Source: Pseudophaeobacter sp. EL27
Lineage (GTDB): Bacteria > Pseudomonadota > Alphaproteobacteria > Rhodobacterales > Rhodobacteraceae
Reading direction: 5' to 3'
DNA length: 64,000 nucleotides
NCBI RefSeq assembly: GCF_900313025.1
Contig: NZ_OMPQ01000002.1
Span: forward strand, 186,001-250,000
Part shown: positions 42,564 through 50,785 of the stretch, one piece after another
Layout: each line of letters begins with the position of its first letter
Position numbering within the stretch: the first letter of the stretch is position 1
The notes under the pieces: model-generated
Seen by the model: only the letters and a program-made list of their open reading frames with translations
What the model was told of the DNA's origin: nothing
Database searches by the model: none
Made by a program: the position numbers and the translations under genes

Positions 42564-43736
42564 TCAGTCCAGCCGGTCGCGGCTGAACAGATAAATCACA
42601 CAACCCACCGCCAGAGCTGCGGCAAAAAAGCCAAAAATCGCCAGATAGGGGGCCGATGGCTCCGCTCCGGCCATGTTTGCATGCAGCCTGCCGGAGGCAA
42701 ACTGCATGATTCCCACGCCGCCAATGCCAAAGAAGTTCAGCAGCGTCACACCGCGTCCCACCAGATGCGGCGGTACAAAGGCCCGCCCATGGGCGATGAT
42801 CACCGGAAAGGATCCGCCGACAAAACCAACAAAGGCCATCACCGCGATTGGCGTCCAGATAGGAGCACCGGTGACGGCAATCAGCGCCAGCAACGCCAGA
42901 ACGCCCAGCGCGTTGCCACCAAAGATGACCCATTTGCGGCTGCCAAAGATCCGGTCCAGCGGTCCATAGACAAAGGTTCCAGCCACCATGGCCACGCCCA
43001 TTACCAGTGCTGCCAGCCCAACCTCGCCGGTATCCAGACCATAGACATCGCTCAGATAGGGGCCAATCCACAGCCCCCGCAGCGCGCCGGAGGGCGCATA
43101 ACAGACAAACATCAGCGGGAAGATCGCCCAGAGCACCGGCATTTTCAGCAGCTCCAGCACCGAGCCTTTTTGATCGCCTTCGGGTTTGGCCGGGTCCTGA
43201 ACCGTCAGAAAAATCCCGGCAGCAACCAACCATGAGGCCAGCGCCAGCCCCCAAAGCGTCGCCCGCCATCCAAGGTGCTCCACCGCAAAGGCAGTGGGGT
43301 AAGAGGCCACCAGATTGCCCACCGATCCCATGCCCAACATCAGCGCCGCCAGCGTGGCAAAGCGTGCCGCCGGGTATTGCCGGGCAAAGATATAGTAAGA
43401 GGCCATTAGGACGGGTGAGCAACCAATGCCGATAAAGAACATCGCCATGCTGACATGAAAGGGAGAGCTGGCCAGCGCAAAGATCGCCGCCCCACCGGTC
43501 CCCCCCAGAAACAAGAGCCAGGCAGAGGTCCGCCGTGGTCCGATATGATCCAATGCCCAGCCCACCGGCAATTGCATCGCCGCAAAGGACAGGAACCACA
43601 TGCCCGAGGCATTGGCCAAATCGCTGGGTGTTGCGCCGATGTCCTGCCCCAGCACCGAGGTCAGAACACCTAGGAAAGCACGGAAAAACTGGCTCAGCAC
43701 ATAGGCCAGGCACAACATGATCAAACCGACCTGCAT
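42564..43736 (-). CDS. MFS transporter
   Basis: A 390-residue protein with twelve predicted membrane segments. GWALDHIGPRRTSAW is the MFS loop 2-3 motif A, and GPLDRIFGSRKW is its counterpart in the second half. It should be an inner membrane exporter or importer; the substrate is unknown. The ATG at 43736 follows AAGGAG. The open frame extends far upstream to 43946 and overlaps the divergent gene, so the longer form is unlikely. Confidence 0.88.
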   Translation of the reverse strand: MQVGLIMLCLAYVLSQFFRAFLGVLTSVLGQDIGATPSDLANASGMWFLSFAAMQLPVGWALDHIGPRRTSAWLLFLGGTGGAAIFALASSPFHVSMAMFFIGIGCSPVLMASYYIFARQYPAARFATLAALMLGMGSVGNLVASYPTAFAVEHLGWRATLWGLALASWLVAAGIFLTVQDPAKPEGDQKGSVLELLKMPVLWAIFPLMFVCYAPSGALRGLWIGPYLSDVYGLDTGEVGLAALVMGVAMVAGTFVYGPLDRIFGSRKWVIFGGNALGVLALLALIAVTGAPIWTPIAVMAFVGFVGGSFPVIIAHGRAFVPPHLVGRGVTLLNFFGIGGVGIMQFASGRLHANMAGAEPSAPYLAIFGFFAAALAVGCVIYLFSRDRLD

Positions 43737-43898
43737 AGGCGGCGCTCCTTCTTTCGGATGGGACTTGCCTCTTGCGGGCTGATCATCACCAGTCACATCC
43801 CCGCGACGCGAGCTTGCATGTTTGACGCTGAGGTACAATTGTTTTGCGAAGCCTTTTACGAAACGCCGCGTAAGGAACGCAATAAGGATGGGGATGGG

Positions 43899-45047
43899 AT
43901 GAAGGATCTGGACAGCTTTTATGAGGCTCTCCCCCGGCAATCGCATTTTGCCAGTCTGACCAGCGCTGCGGCCTTTACGCCTTTGCCGGATGGCTGGGTG
44001 ATCTGTTGCAGCGACATCATCGATTCCACCGGGCTGATTGCGGCTGGCAAATACAAGATGGTCAACATGATCGGTGCCTCAGTGATTGCCGCCATGCAGA
44101 ACGCGCTGCACGGGGCGGCCTTCCCCTTTGTCTTTGGCGGCGATGGCACCTCTTTTGCCGTCCCACCCGAACATGGCGAGACCGCCCGCACCACCCTGGC
44201 CCGGCTGCGCCACTGGGTGCTGCAAGAGTTTGATATTGCTCTGCGGGTGGCGGCTATCCCCGTCACAGAGGTGCGGGCGCAGGGGCTGGACGTGACCGTT
44301 GCGCGCCATGCGGTCTCGCCAAATGCCGATTACGCGATGTTTTCAGGCGGCGGCCTGACCTGGGCCGAAGCACAGATGAAACAGGGCGCAGCAGTGATAG
44401 CTGACCTCACCGAATATGAGCCCCCTGACCTGAGCGGGTTATCCTGTCGCTGGAACACTATTCCGGCACGCAACGGGGGGATTCTGTCACTGGTGATGCT
44501 GCCGACCAGCAAGACTACTCCGGCGCAGTTTTCCAAAGTGGCCTCACAGATATTGGACTGTGCGGCAAGGCTGCCCCGTGGCGGCCATCCCGTGCCCCTG
44601 GAGGGGCCGGGAATTGATACCCTGCCACAAGCGCTGGATATCGAGGCCCACCTCACCCGTGGCAAAGGGGCACTGTGGCGCAAAAAACTCTATCTGCTTG
44701 CCGCTGCTCCTCTGGCCAGTTGGCTGTTTCGTCGGGGCAAGCCCCTGGGTCAGTTCGACCCCAGCCACTATATGGCAGTGATGAGCGCCAATGCAGACTA
44801 TCAGAAATTCGATGACGGGCTGAAGATGACCCTGGATTGCGCCCCCAAGGCGCGAGAGCAGATCGGAAGAATCCTGCAAAGTGCAGAGTTGAAAGGTCTC
44901 ATTCACTTCGGGCTTCATGACCAGAGCGAGGCGCGACTCACCTGCATCGTGCCTTCCGCCAGCCGCGATGATCACGTGCATTTTGTTGATGGCGCCGCAG
45001 GTGGGTACACCCGCGCCGCCATCAATATGAAAAAATCTATGGATTAA
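43899..45047 (+). CDS. DUF3095 family protein, cyclase-like core
   Basis: A 382-residue protein of the DUF3095 family. VICCSDIIDSTGLIAAGKYK (D39, D42) and FVFGGDGTSFAVP (GGDG at 80-83) resemble the metal-binding segments of class III nucleotide cyclases, and GGGLTWAEAQMK with RWNTIPARNGGILSL are further conserved segments. If the resemblance is real it may bind nucleotides, but no activity is established. It diverges from the MFS gene and converges on the carbonic anhydrase gene 5 bases away. The ATG at 43899 gives the usual family length. Confidence 0.78.
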   Translation: MKDLDSFYEALPRQSHFASLTSAAAFTPLPDGWVICCSDIIDSTGLIAAGKYKMVNMIGASVIAAMQNALHGAAFPFVFGGDGTSFAVPPEHGETARTTLARLRHWVLQEFDIALRVAAIPVTEVRAQGLDVTVARHAVSPNADYAMFSGGGLTWAEAQMKQGAAVIADLTEYEPPDLSGLSCRWNTIPARNGGILSLVMLPTSKTTPAQFSKVASQILDCAARLPRGGHPVPLEGPGIDTLPQALDIEAHLTRGKGALWRKKLYLLAAAPLASWLFRRGKPLGQFDPSHYMAVMSANADYQKFDDGLKMTLDCAPKAREQIGRILQSAELKGLIHFGLHDQSEARLTCIVPSASRDDHVHFVDGAAGGYTRAAINMKKSMD

Positions 45048-45051
45048 TCCC

Positions 45052-45702
45052 TCAGACTTTCTGGAATCTCTTGGCATCAGGGTCGAAGCATTCCAAGCCG
45101 CCTTCACCGATGTCGGTCCACAACCCGTGCAGGCTGAGGCTGCCTTCTTTCACCGAGTTCTCAATGAATGGGAAAGTCATCAGGTTTTCCAAGGAGGCAA
45201 CAACCGCCTGGCGCTCGAACTGGCGGGCCTGATCTACGGGATCATCGATATCGGCGACGCCCTCAAACTTGGGTTTCAGGATATCCATCCAACGGCCAAC
45301 AAAGCTGGTCTTCTCTTCCAGCGCCGGGGCATTGCCCTTGCACATGTCGATGCAGCCCTGCACACCACCACATTGCGAATGGCCCAGCACGATCAGATGG
45401 GACACTTTTAGCGCTGTAACCGCATATTCGATGGCCGCCGAGGTACCATGATGGTCGCCATCGGGCGCATAGGGCGGCACCAGATTGGCGATATTGCGGT
45501 GAATGAAGAACTCTCCCTGATCCGCACCAAAGATCGAGGTCACATGAACCCGGCTGTCACAACAAGAGATCACCATGGCGCGCGGGCGCTGGCCCTCGGT
45601 GGCAAGGCGGCGGTACCAGCCCTGGTTTTCGGCATAGGACGTGGCCTTCCAGCCATGGTAGCGGGTGACCAGATAGGTCGGTAGAGGTTTGGCGAATTCC
45701 AT
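45052..45702 (-). CDS. beta-class carbonic anhydrase
   Basis: A 216-residue enzyme for CO2 hydration. The zinc site is complete: C47 and D49 in SCCDSR, H108 and C111 in LGHSQCGG. HRNIANLVPPY and GTSAAIEYAV are family hallmarks. The ATG at 45702 is preferred over 45711 because AAGGGG abuts the first ATG but is nine bases from the second. It is convergent with the DUF3095 gene. Confidence 0.95.
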   Translation of the reverse strand: MEFAKPLPTYLVTRYHGWKATSYAENQGWYRRLATEGQRPRAMVISCCDSRVHVTSIFGADQGEFFIHRNIANLVPPYAPDGDHHGTSAAIEYAVTALKVSHLIVLGHSQCGGVQGCIDMCKGNAPALEEKTSFVGRWMDILKPKFEGVADIDDPVDQARQFERQAVVASLENLMTFPFIENSVKEGSLSLHGLWTDIGEGGLECFDPDAKRFQKV

Positions 45703-45879
45703 ATGTAGCATCCCCTTTTGTGAGTGTTGGCGGTGCTGATACCCTGAATTGTTAGCAAATTCGAGCGATTTGAACAGTCATGCGGAAACCTTTTGACAAC
45801 TACTGGTAGGCAAATTGGCACTGTGCCGTGGGGGTACATTAAATTTAGGGTGAATGTGGTGGCGAATATATTATCTGTC

Positions 45880-46239
45880 ATGCAAGTAGAAAACGTGCGT
45901 CTCGACCCAGACAAACTGGGTGAGCTGTACGCACAATTGGGCGAAGCCGGAGCCGAAGATGTCGTATGTCGCGCCATCGAGGAACTGGCCGTACGTCTGA
46001 CGCATTGCGAAAGACTTTGGCGACAGGACAACATGGTTGATCTGCGCAAGAACGCGCGGTCCTTGATCGCGATATCGGAACAGATCGGGATGAACGCGAT
46101 GGCGTCAATTGCCCGCGATGTAACCGTTTCAGTCGATAACGAGGATGCGCCGGCCGTGGCCGCGATCCTGTTCCGCCTGCTTCGGGTCGGAGAGCGCTCT
46201 CTGACAGCCGTCTGGGATCAGCAAGACATCACTGTTTGA
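45880..46239 (+). CDS. small helical protein resembling a degenerate HPt domain
   Basis: About 119 residues if ATG 45880 is used; a GTG or other start near 45859 is possible, and an in-frame start at 45793 is less likely. The protein is all-helical. Residues 57-81 (RKNARSLIAISEQIGMNAMASIARD) have the pattern of the HPt core xAHxLKGxxxxxGxxxLxxxxxxLE, but the phospho-accepting His is replaced by Arg60. A phosphotransfer function is thus unlikely unless the resemblance is chance; an adaptor or phosphatase-like role would fit a degenerate HPt. Its genomic neighbours give no clue. Confidence 0.6.
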   Translation: MQVENVRLDPDKLGELYAQLGEAGAEDVVCRAIEELAVRLTHCERLWRQDNMVDLRKNARSLIAISEQIGMNAMASIARDVTVSVDNEDAPAVAAILFRLLRVGERSLTAVWDQQDITV

Positions 46240-46246
46240 TCGTACA

Positions 46247-46280
46247 GACCAAACGGAAAAGACCAAAGACACGACCAAAC
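46247..46280. repeat. GACCAAA direct repeats
   Basis: GACCAAA occurs at 46247, 46261 and 46273 in a short stretch after the HPt-like gene. Two GACTGAA variants follow near 46302-46320. Function unknown. Confidence 0.4.
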
Positions 46281-46353
46281 GCACTTTCTGAACGGCTGGA
46301 CTGAACAGAAAGACTGAAAACACAGATTTGTAGCGTAAAATGCCTACATGCTA

Positions 46354-46387
46354 GGCCGCCTCGAGACCAAAATGGTCTCCGGCGGCC
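46354..46387 (+). terminator. strong hairpin after the HPt-like gene
   Basis: GGCCGCC-TC-GAGACC (46354-46368) pairs with GGTCTC-C-GGCGGCC (46374-46387), 13 bp with a small internal loop. A few T residues follow. It could terminate the upstream transcript. Confidence 0.55.
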
Positions 46388-46531
46388 TTGGCCTGTTTCT
46401 AGACCCGTTTCCAAATTCGCGCAGACCGCGCGGGTTTCAGGAGATTCTCCCGGCCCGGACCACGCACGGGGCTTGCAGGCAGCTGACGGGTGGATAGTCT
46501 ACCGGCAGCCGCGCCCAAATGGAGTATCCTC

Positions 46532-47938
46532 ATGGCCCCTTGCTTTGCCCCTGCCTCTGACACAGCTGTTTCCCTCTATCTGATTGAGCAGGATCAACTG
46601 CAAAGCTGGCTGACCGATCAGCCCGCGCTGGTGCAGGACTGGGTTGCCACCAATGGGTTTACCGCAGGCAGCGGTCAGGCGCTGCTGGTTCCCGGGCAGG
46701 GTGGCGCCGCTGCTTTTGCGCTGGCCGGCTATGGCTTGGCCGCGCAACGGCTGCGCAAACGCTTTACCCTTGCGGCAGCTGCAGAAAAGCTGCCCGCAGG
46801 CTGCTATCAGCTCCAGACCGAGGCGCCGCATGTTGCCCGACTGGATCCTGAGACATTGGCAAGCGAATGCCTCGGCTGGCTGCTCAGCCAGTACCGTTTC
46901 ACCCGCTACAAAAGCGCCACCGCAATGGCGGCAAGCCTGATCGCCCCGGTGGCTGTCGATGCAGCGGCAATCGAATCGCTGGCCGCTGCCGAATGGCTGA
47001 CGCGGGATCTGATCAACACCCCTGCCGCCGATATGGGCCCTGCCCAGTTGGAAGCGGCGGTTGAGGCCCTGGCGGATAAATTTGAGGCCTCGGTCGGGGT
47101 GATCACTGGCGCGGACCTGCTGGAGGCCAATCTGCCGCTGATCCATACCGTTGGCCGCGCCGCCGATCAGGCGCCCCGGCTGATTGATCTGCACTGGGGC
47201 AGCTCTGGTCCTAAACTGACCCTGGTTGGGAAAGGTGTCTGCTTTGACACTGGTGGGTTGAACCTGAAACCCGGTGCCAGCATGGGGTTGATGAAAAAGG
47301 ACATGGGCGGTGCCGCCAATGTGCTGGGTCTGGCACGGATGATCATGGCGGCAGGGCTGCCGCTGCAACTGCGGGTGCTGATTCCTGCGGTGGAGAATTC
47401 GGTCTCCGGCAATGCCTTTCGCCCGGGTGACGTGCTGAACTCCCGCAAGGGGCTGACGGTTGAAATCAACAACACCGATGCCGAGGGCCGCCTGGTGCTG
47501 GCAGATGCCCTGACCCTGGCGGATGAGGGCGCCCCCGATCTGGTGATCTCGATGGCGACCTTGACGGGGGCGGCGCGGGTGGCGGTTGGCCCCGATCTGG
47601 CGCCGTTCTACACTGATAACGATGCGGATGCTGCAGCGCTCACTGCCAGCGCTGGTCCGCAGGCGGATCCCGTCTGGCGGATGCCGTTCCACGCCCCCTA
47701 TGAGAGTATGATCGAGCCCGCCATTGCCGATCTCGACAATGCGCCTGCAGGTGGCTTTGCCGGCTCCATCACGGCGGCGCTGTTCCTGCGCCGCTTTGTC
47801 GGCGACTGCCGCTATATGCATTTTGACATCTACGGCTGGAACCCCAGCGCCGCCCCTGCCCGCCCCAAGGGCGGTGCCCTGCAAGGCGCCCGTGCGCTTT
47901 TTGCCGCGCTGCCAGCGATGCTGGAGCTCAAATCTTGA
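46532..47938 (+). CDS. leucyl aminopeptidase family (M17) peptidase
   Basis: A 468-residue M17 aminopeptidase. NTDAEGRLVLADAL (about residues 314-327) is the family signature with metal ligands and the catalytic Arg; LVGKGVCFDTGGLNLKP carries the Lys and Asp ligands, and KKDMGGAANVLG the next. The N-terminal 150 residues diverge, as in many alphaproteobacterial members. It removes N-terminal residues from peptides. The ATG at 46532 follows TGGAG. Its stop overlaps the next gene start. Confidence 0.92.
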   Translation: MAPCFAPASDTAVSLYLIEQDQLQSWLTDQPALVQDWVATNGFTAGSGQALLVPGQGGAAAFALAGYGLAAQRLRKRFTLAAAAEKLPAGCYQLQTEAPHVARLDPETLASECLGWLLSQYRFTRYKSATAMAASLIAPVAVDAAAIESLAAAEWLTRDLINTPAADMGPAQLEAAVEALADKFEASVGVITGADLLEANLPLIHTVGRAADQAPRLIDLHWGSSGPKLTLVGKGVCFDTGGLNLKPGASMGLMKKDMGGAANVLGLARMIMAAGLPLQLRVLIPAVENSVSGNAFRPGDVLNSRKGLTVEINNTDAEGRLVLADALTLADEGAPDLVISMATLTGAARVAVGPDLAPFYTDNDADAAALTASAGPQADPVWRMPFHAPYESMIEPAIADLDNAPAGGFAGSITAALFLRRFVGDCRYMHFDIYGWNPSAAPARPKGGALQGARALFAALPAMLELKS

Positions 47939-48693
47939 GCGAGGATCTTTCCCCCGGGCAGGCCCGCATCGCCCTGCCGGTTGTCGATCTGCTGCGCGCG
48001 CCTGATGGGCCGCGCGATCGGCAACTCTTATGTGGTGAGAGGGTAGAGGTTTTGGACAAAACCCAAGACTGGCATCATATCCGCGCCGCCAAGGACGGGT
48101 ATCAAGGCTACCTGCCCAGTGCAGCCCTGGCGCCTGCGCAGTCCAATAGCCATTGGATCAGTGCCCCTGCCAGCCATGCCTATTCCGCCGCCGATTTCAA
48201 ATCCCGCGAGCTGGTGGCACTCAGTCTGGGCAGCCAGGTCCAGGTCACGGGATATGAAGACCGCTTTGCCAAGACCGATCAAGGCTACATCCCCAAGGTA
48301 CATCTCACCCCTCTGGGGCAGCACATGAGCGATCCGGTGTCGGTGGCACTGCTGTTCCTGGGCACCCCCTATCTATGGGGTGGCAACAGCCGCTTTGGCA
48401 TCGATTGCTCTGGGCTAGTGCAGGCCGCCTGTCTGGCCTGTGGCATTGCCTGTCCCGGCGACAGTGGCCCGCAGGAGCATGAGCTCGGGGAACTGCTGCC
48501 CGAGGGCAGTGCCTATCAGCGCAATGATCTGTTGTTTTGGAAAGGCCATGTGGCTCTGGTGCATGATCCGGACACCCTGCTCCATGCCAATGTGCATGCC
48601 ATGGCCGTGGCGCTGGAACCGCTGGACACCGCCATTGCCCGCATTGCAGAGCAAGGCGATGGGCCGGTGACGGCGCACCGTCGGCTGGCCTAG
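47935..48693 (+). CDS. NlpC/P60 family cysteine peptidase with SH3-like domains
   Basis: A 252-residue peptidase. The C-terminal NlpC/P60 domain shows GTPYLWGGNSRFGIDCSGLVQ (catalytic C158) and WKGHVALVHD (H205). Two SH3-like segments (about residues 10-60 and 70-120) lie upstream and probably bind peptides or cell wall. Relatives hydrolyse gamma-D-glutamyl-diamino acid bonds in peptidoglycan peptides. No signal peptide is seen, so it may process recycled peptides in the cytoplasm with the adjacent aminopeptidase. The TTG start at 47935 overlaps the upstream stop. Confidence 0.88.
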   Translation: MSEDLSPGQARIALPVVDLLRAPDGPRDRQLLCGERVEVLDKTQDWHHIRAAKDGYQGYLPSAALAPAQSNSHWISAPASHAYSAADFKSRELVALSLGSQVQVTGYEDRFAKTDQGYIPKVHLTPLGQHMSDPVSVALLFLGTPYLWGGNSRFGIDCSGLVQAACLACGIACPGDSGPQEHELGELLPEGSAYQRNDLLFWKGHVALVHDPDTLLHANVHAMAVALEPLDTAIARIAEQGDGPVTAHRRLA

Positions 48694-48720
48694 GTCAGCG
48701 GCGCCGCGGTCAAGGTGCCG

Positions 48721-49074
48721 CTATTTCACCGCCCGAATCAGCTTGCGCTCCAGCACCCGCAGTACCGCTTTGAGGTCGCTGCCGCGTTTCAGGATTTGGC
48801 CGTCCATGCCCACCACCGCATAGAGCCCTTGGCGATTGCGCAGTTTGGGGTGTTTTTCGATCCGGTACAGCGGGTGTTCAGCGGTGCGGCGAAACACCGA
48901 AAACACCGCAAGATCGCGCAGGCAGGAAATCCCGTAGTCGCGCCACTCTCCGGCGGCCACCATACGGCCATAGAGCGACATGATCACCGACATCTCACGC
49001 CGGTCAAAGGCCACTTGCTGCGGGATAGGCGCGCCCGGGCTAGCCGGGCTGGGCGGAATAGCATCCATAGTCAT
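48721..49074 (-). CDS. DUF2794 family protein
   Basis: A 117-residue protein typical of alphaproteobacterial DUF2794: VAFDRREMSVIMSLYGRMVAAGEWRDYG, FSVFRRTAEHPLYRIEK and GRLG-type end with LKAVLRVLERKLIRAVK. It is soluble with a mixed fold. No function is known. It converges on the NlpC/P60 gene. Confidence 0.88.
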   Translation of the reverse strand: MTMDAIPPSPASPGAPIPQQVAFDRREMSVIMSLYGRMVAAGEWRDYGISCLRDLAVFSVFRRTAEHPLYRIEKHPKLRNRQGLYAVVGMDGQILKRGSDLKAVLRVLERKLIRAVK

Positions 49075-49145
49075 GCGCCAAGACTCGCCGCAACGACAGG
49101 ATTAATCAAGCCATTTTACGCAGACCTGAACCTCAAGTCTGAACC

Positions 49146-49595
49146 TCAGCGATGTATTTCAGGCACCCAATCAGCGGCTTCCTGGTTCCAAAACCGGTTT
49201 GGGTTTGACTCATCCTGGCCGCGCCGATGCAGGCTGCGTGCTGCTGGGATCAGCTGGATGACCGGTTCCTCATAGGGATGGGCGTGATAGATGGCACAAA
49301 GCAGCGGCTCAAGATCCTGCCCCCGCTTGGGCACAAAGACCTGCAGCTCTACACAGGCCACCGCAACCGCCTGTTCCGTCGCCCGATTGCGGGCCTGCGG
49401 CAGGGTGCGAAACTGCTGCACCCCGGCGCTACTGGTATAGGCCACCTGATCATAATCGCCCCAGTGCAATGGCTCCTGCGCCAGAATGGCCTGCAACAGA
49501 CGCCCTGCAGCCTCCTGTGGCACCTGGACCAGCACGCGAGTCCCCTGCTCAATAGAAAATCGGCTGGAGGCGATATTGCAGAGGGGTTCAGGCAT
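49146..49595 (-). CDS. PII-like/NIF3-insert (YqfO-type) domain protein
   Basis: A 149-residue protein whose AIYHAHPYEEPVIQLIPA segment is the hallmark of the CutA/PII-like domain found in NIF3 (YqfO) and related proteins. The N-terminal part (VLVQVPQEAAGRLLQAILA...GDYDQVAYTS) is the first half of the same fold. It probably forms a trimer or binds a small ligand or metal; no enzyme motif is seen. The start overlaps the ArsR gene by 8 bases, so expression is tied to that regulator. Confidence 0.8.
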   Translation of the reverse strand: MPEPLCNIASSRFSIEQGTRVLVQVPQEAAGRLLQAILAQEPLHWGDYDQVAYTSSAGVQQFRTLPQARNRATEQAVAVACVELQVFVPKRGQDLEPLLCAIYHAHPYEEPVIQLIPAARSLHRRGQDESNPNRFWNQEAADWVPEIHR

Positions 49596-50289
49596 CGATC
49601 AACGCCTCACAACGCAGCCCCAGAACCTGTTCAAGCGCCCGCAGCCCCAGCCCGGTGATCTGCAGCCCGCGCTTGTGGCTGTTGCGCCGCACCCAGCCTT
49701 GGTCAAAGAAATGGGTCAGGATCTGTTTGCCCAGCAGCCCCGAGACATGCAGGCGCCGCTCGGTCCAGTCCATGCAGGGGCGGGCAAAGGGCTGATGGCG
49801 CGCCACTGCTGAGGGCTTCTGCGGCAGGCTCACGCCGAGTTTGGGCCAGATCTCATGCCCGCAGGCACGAAAACCGCCGTTTTCCTCGACCAGCATGCCA
49901 CGGTCCAAAAACTGCCCGGTCATCGCCACTGCCACCGGGCCGGCCAGGTGATCATAGCAGCTGCGCAGCTGGGCAATATCGCCCGCCTTGCGCCGCTGGG
50001 CCAGATGCAGATGCGAGCTGGGCGCAAGGGCAGCCAGCTGCTCCAGCACCTGTGCGACCTCGGCATTGGCGAGCCGGTGAAACACACAGCGCCCGCGTTT
50101 CTCTGCCAGCACCAGCCCGGCGTTTTGCAACAGGCGCAGATGTGCGGTGGCGGTCTGAGCGGTGATGCCGGCAGCCGAGGCCAGCTCCTTGTTGGTAAAG
50201 GAGCGCCCCTCCATCAGCTCACAAAGCATCCGGGTGCGGCTGGCGTCACTCAGCGCCTGGCCAATGATATCAAAGCGTGGTGTTGTCAT
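49588..50289 (-). CDS. ArsR-type winged-helix regulator with C-terminal extension
   Basis: A 233-residue regulator. The N-terminal 90 residues are an ArsR winged helix: DASRTRMLCELMEGRSFTNKELASAAGITAQTATAHLRLL then LVLAEKRGRCVFHRL. The remaining 140 residues form a second domain containing a winged-helix-like region with WTERRLHVSGLLGKQILTHF. This two-domain layout is seen in some proteobacterial ArsR proteins. No CxC metal motif of ArsR is evident, so the effector is open. It is the first gene of a two-gene unit and has a strong dyad upstream. Confidence 0.85.
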   Translation of the reverse strand: MTTPRFDIIGQALSDASRTRMLCELMEGRSFTNKELASAAGITAQTATAHLRLLQNAGLVLAEKRGRCVFHRLANAEVAQVLEQLAALAPSSHLHLAQRRKAGDIAQLRSCYDHLAGPVAVAMTGQFLDRGMLVEENGGFRACGHEIWPKLGVSLPQKPSAVARHQPFARPCMDWTERRLHVSGLLGKQILTHFFDQGWVRRNSHKRGLQITGLGLRALEQVLGLRCEALIDA

Positions 50290-50785
50290 GCTCCAAGGCT
50301 AGCCAAGAGAAGCCCTGTTGCCCATAAAAATCCCTTCGCTCTGGAGCGAACTATCCGAGGGGCGGGCGGGTGATGTCAGGCGAGGCCACGCTGCCCTGGG
50401 CAAAGAACAGCCAAGGGCGCCCCTCCCAGCTGGACTGACCAATCTCCGCCGCTGAGCTGTTTAACGTGGAAATAACCTGAGTGTTGGAGACTTGCCGGAC
50501 AATGGCCGGGACTCTGCCCGCCAGGTGCCGATCCCAAGATCCGTTGGCTCACAGGCCGTGGGAAGCAAGACCAAGGGAAACCAAGAGGCGAGATGCGTTG
50601 ATGGCCCATGTAAAACACACTCCACTTATCAGAGCGGGGTTCCGGGGTTCATCTGATCCAGCCTCACGCTATTGCCGAGAGGGCGCTGGCCTCATGCCAG
50701 ATCGTCGCGCCCAAGACGCGCTTCGCTCCAGCCCGCCCCGTTTGCCCGCGTCACCGACCCGTGCAGACGCAAGTGGAGAGGTTCA
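50290..50785. other. 496-base region without a supported gene
   Basis: It contains the dyad at 50335-50350 near the ArsR gene, then about 430 bases with only short, unconvincing frames on both strands. Part must be the leader of the cytochrome c' gene, whose site GAGAGG is near 50776. A small RNA is possible but I see no clear structure. Confidence 0.4.
50335..50350. promoter_or_regulatory. 16-bp perfect palindrome, candidate ArsR operator
   Basis: TTCGCTC-TG-GAGCGAA, centred about 50 bases upstream of the ArsR ATG. An AT-rich TTTTTAT stretch on the minus strand just inside could be the -10 box. Confidence 0.6.

Noticed and set aside
42427-43713. 428-residue antisense-frame ORF on the minus strand over the MFS gene
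   Set aside because: It overlaps the MFS gene in another frame of the same strand and is rich in Trp, Cys and Gly with no membrane pattern.
45793-45834. TTGACA at 45793 as a promoter of the HPt-like gene
   Set aside because: No acceptable -10 box lies 16-18 bases downstream.
46499-47884. 461-residue frame antisense to the aminopeptidase
   Set aside because: Shadow of a gene with an intact NTDAEGRL motif; Gln/His/Arg-rich composition typical of antisense frames.
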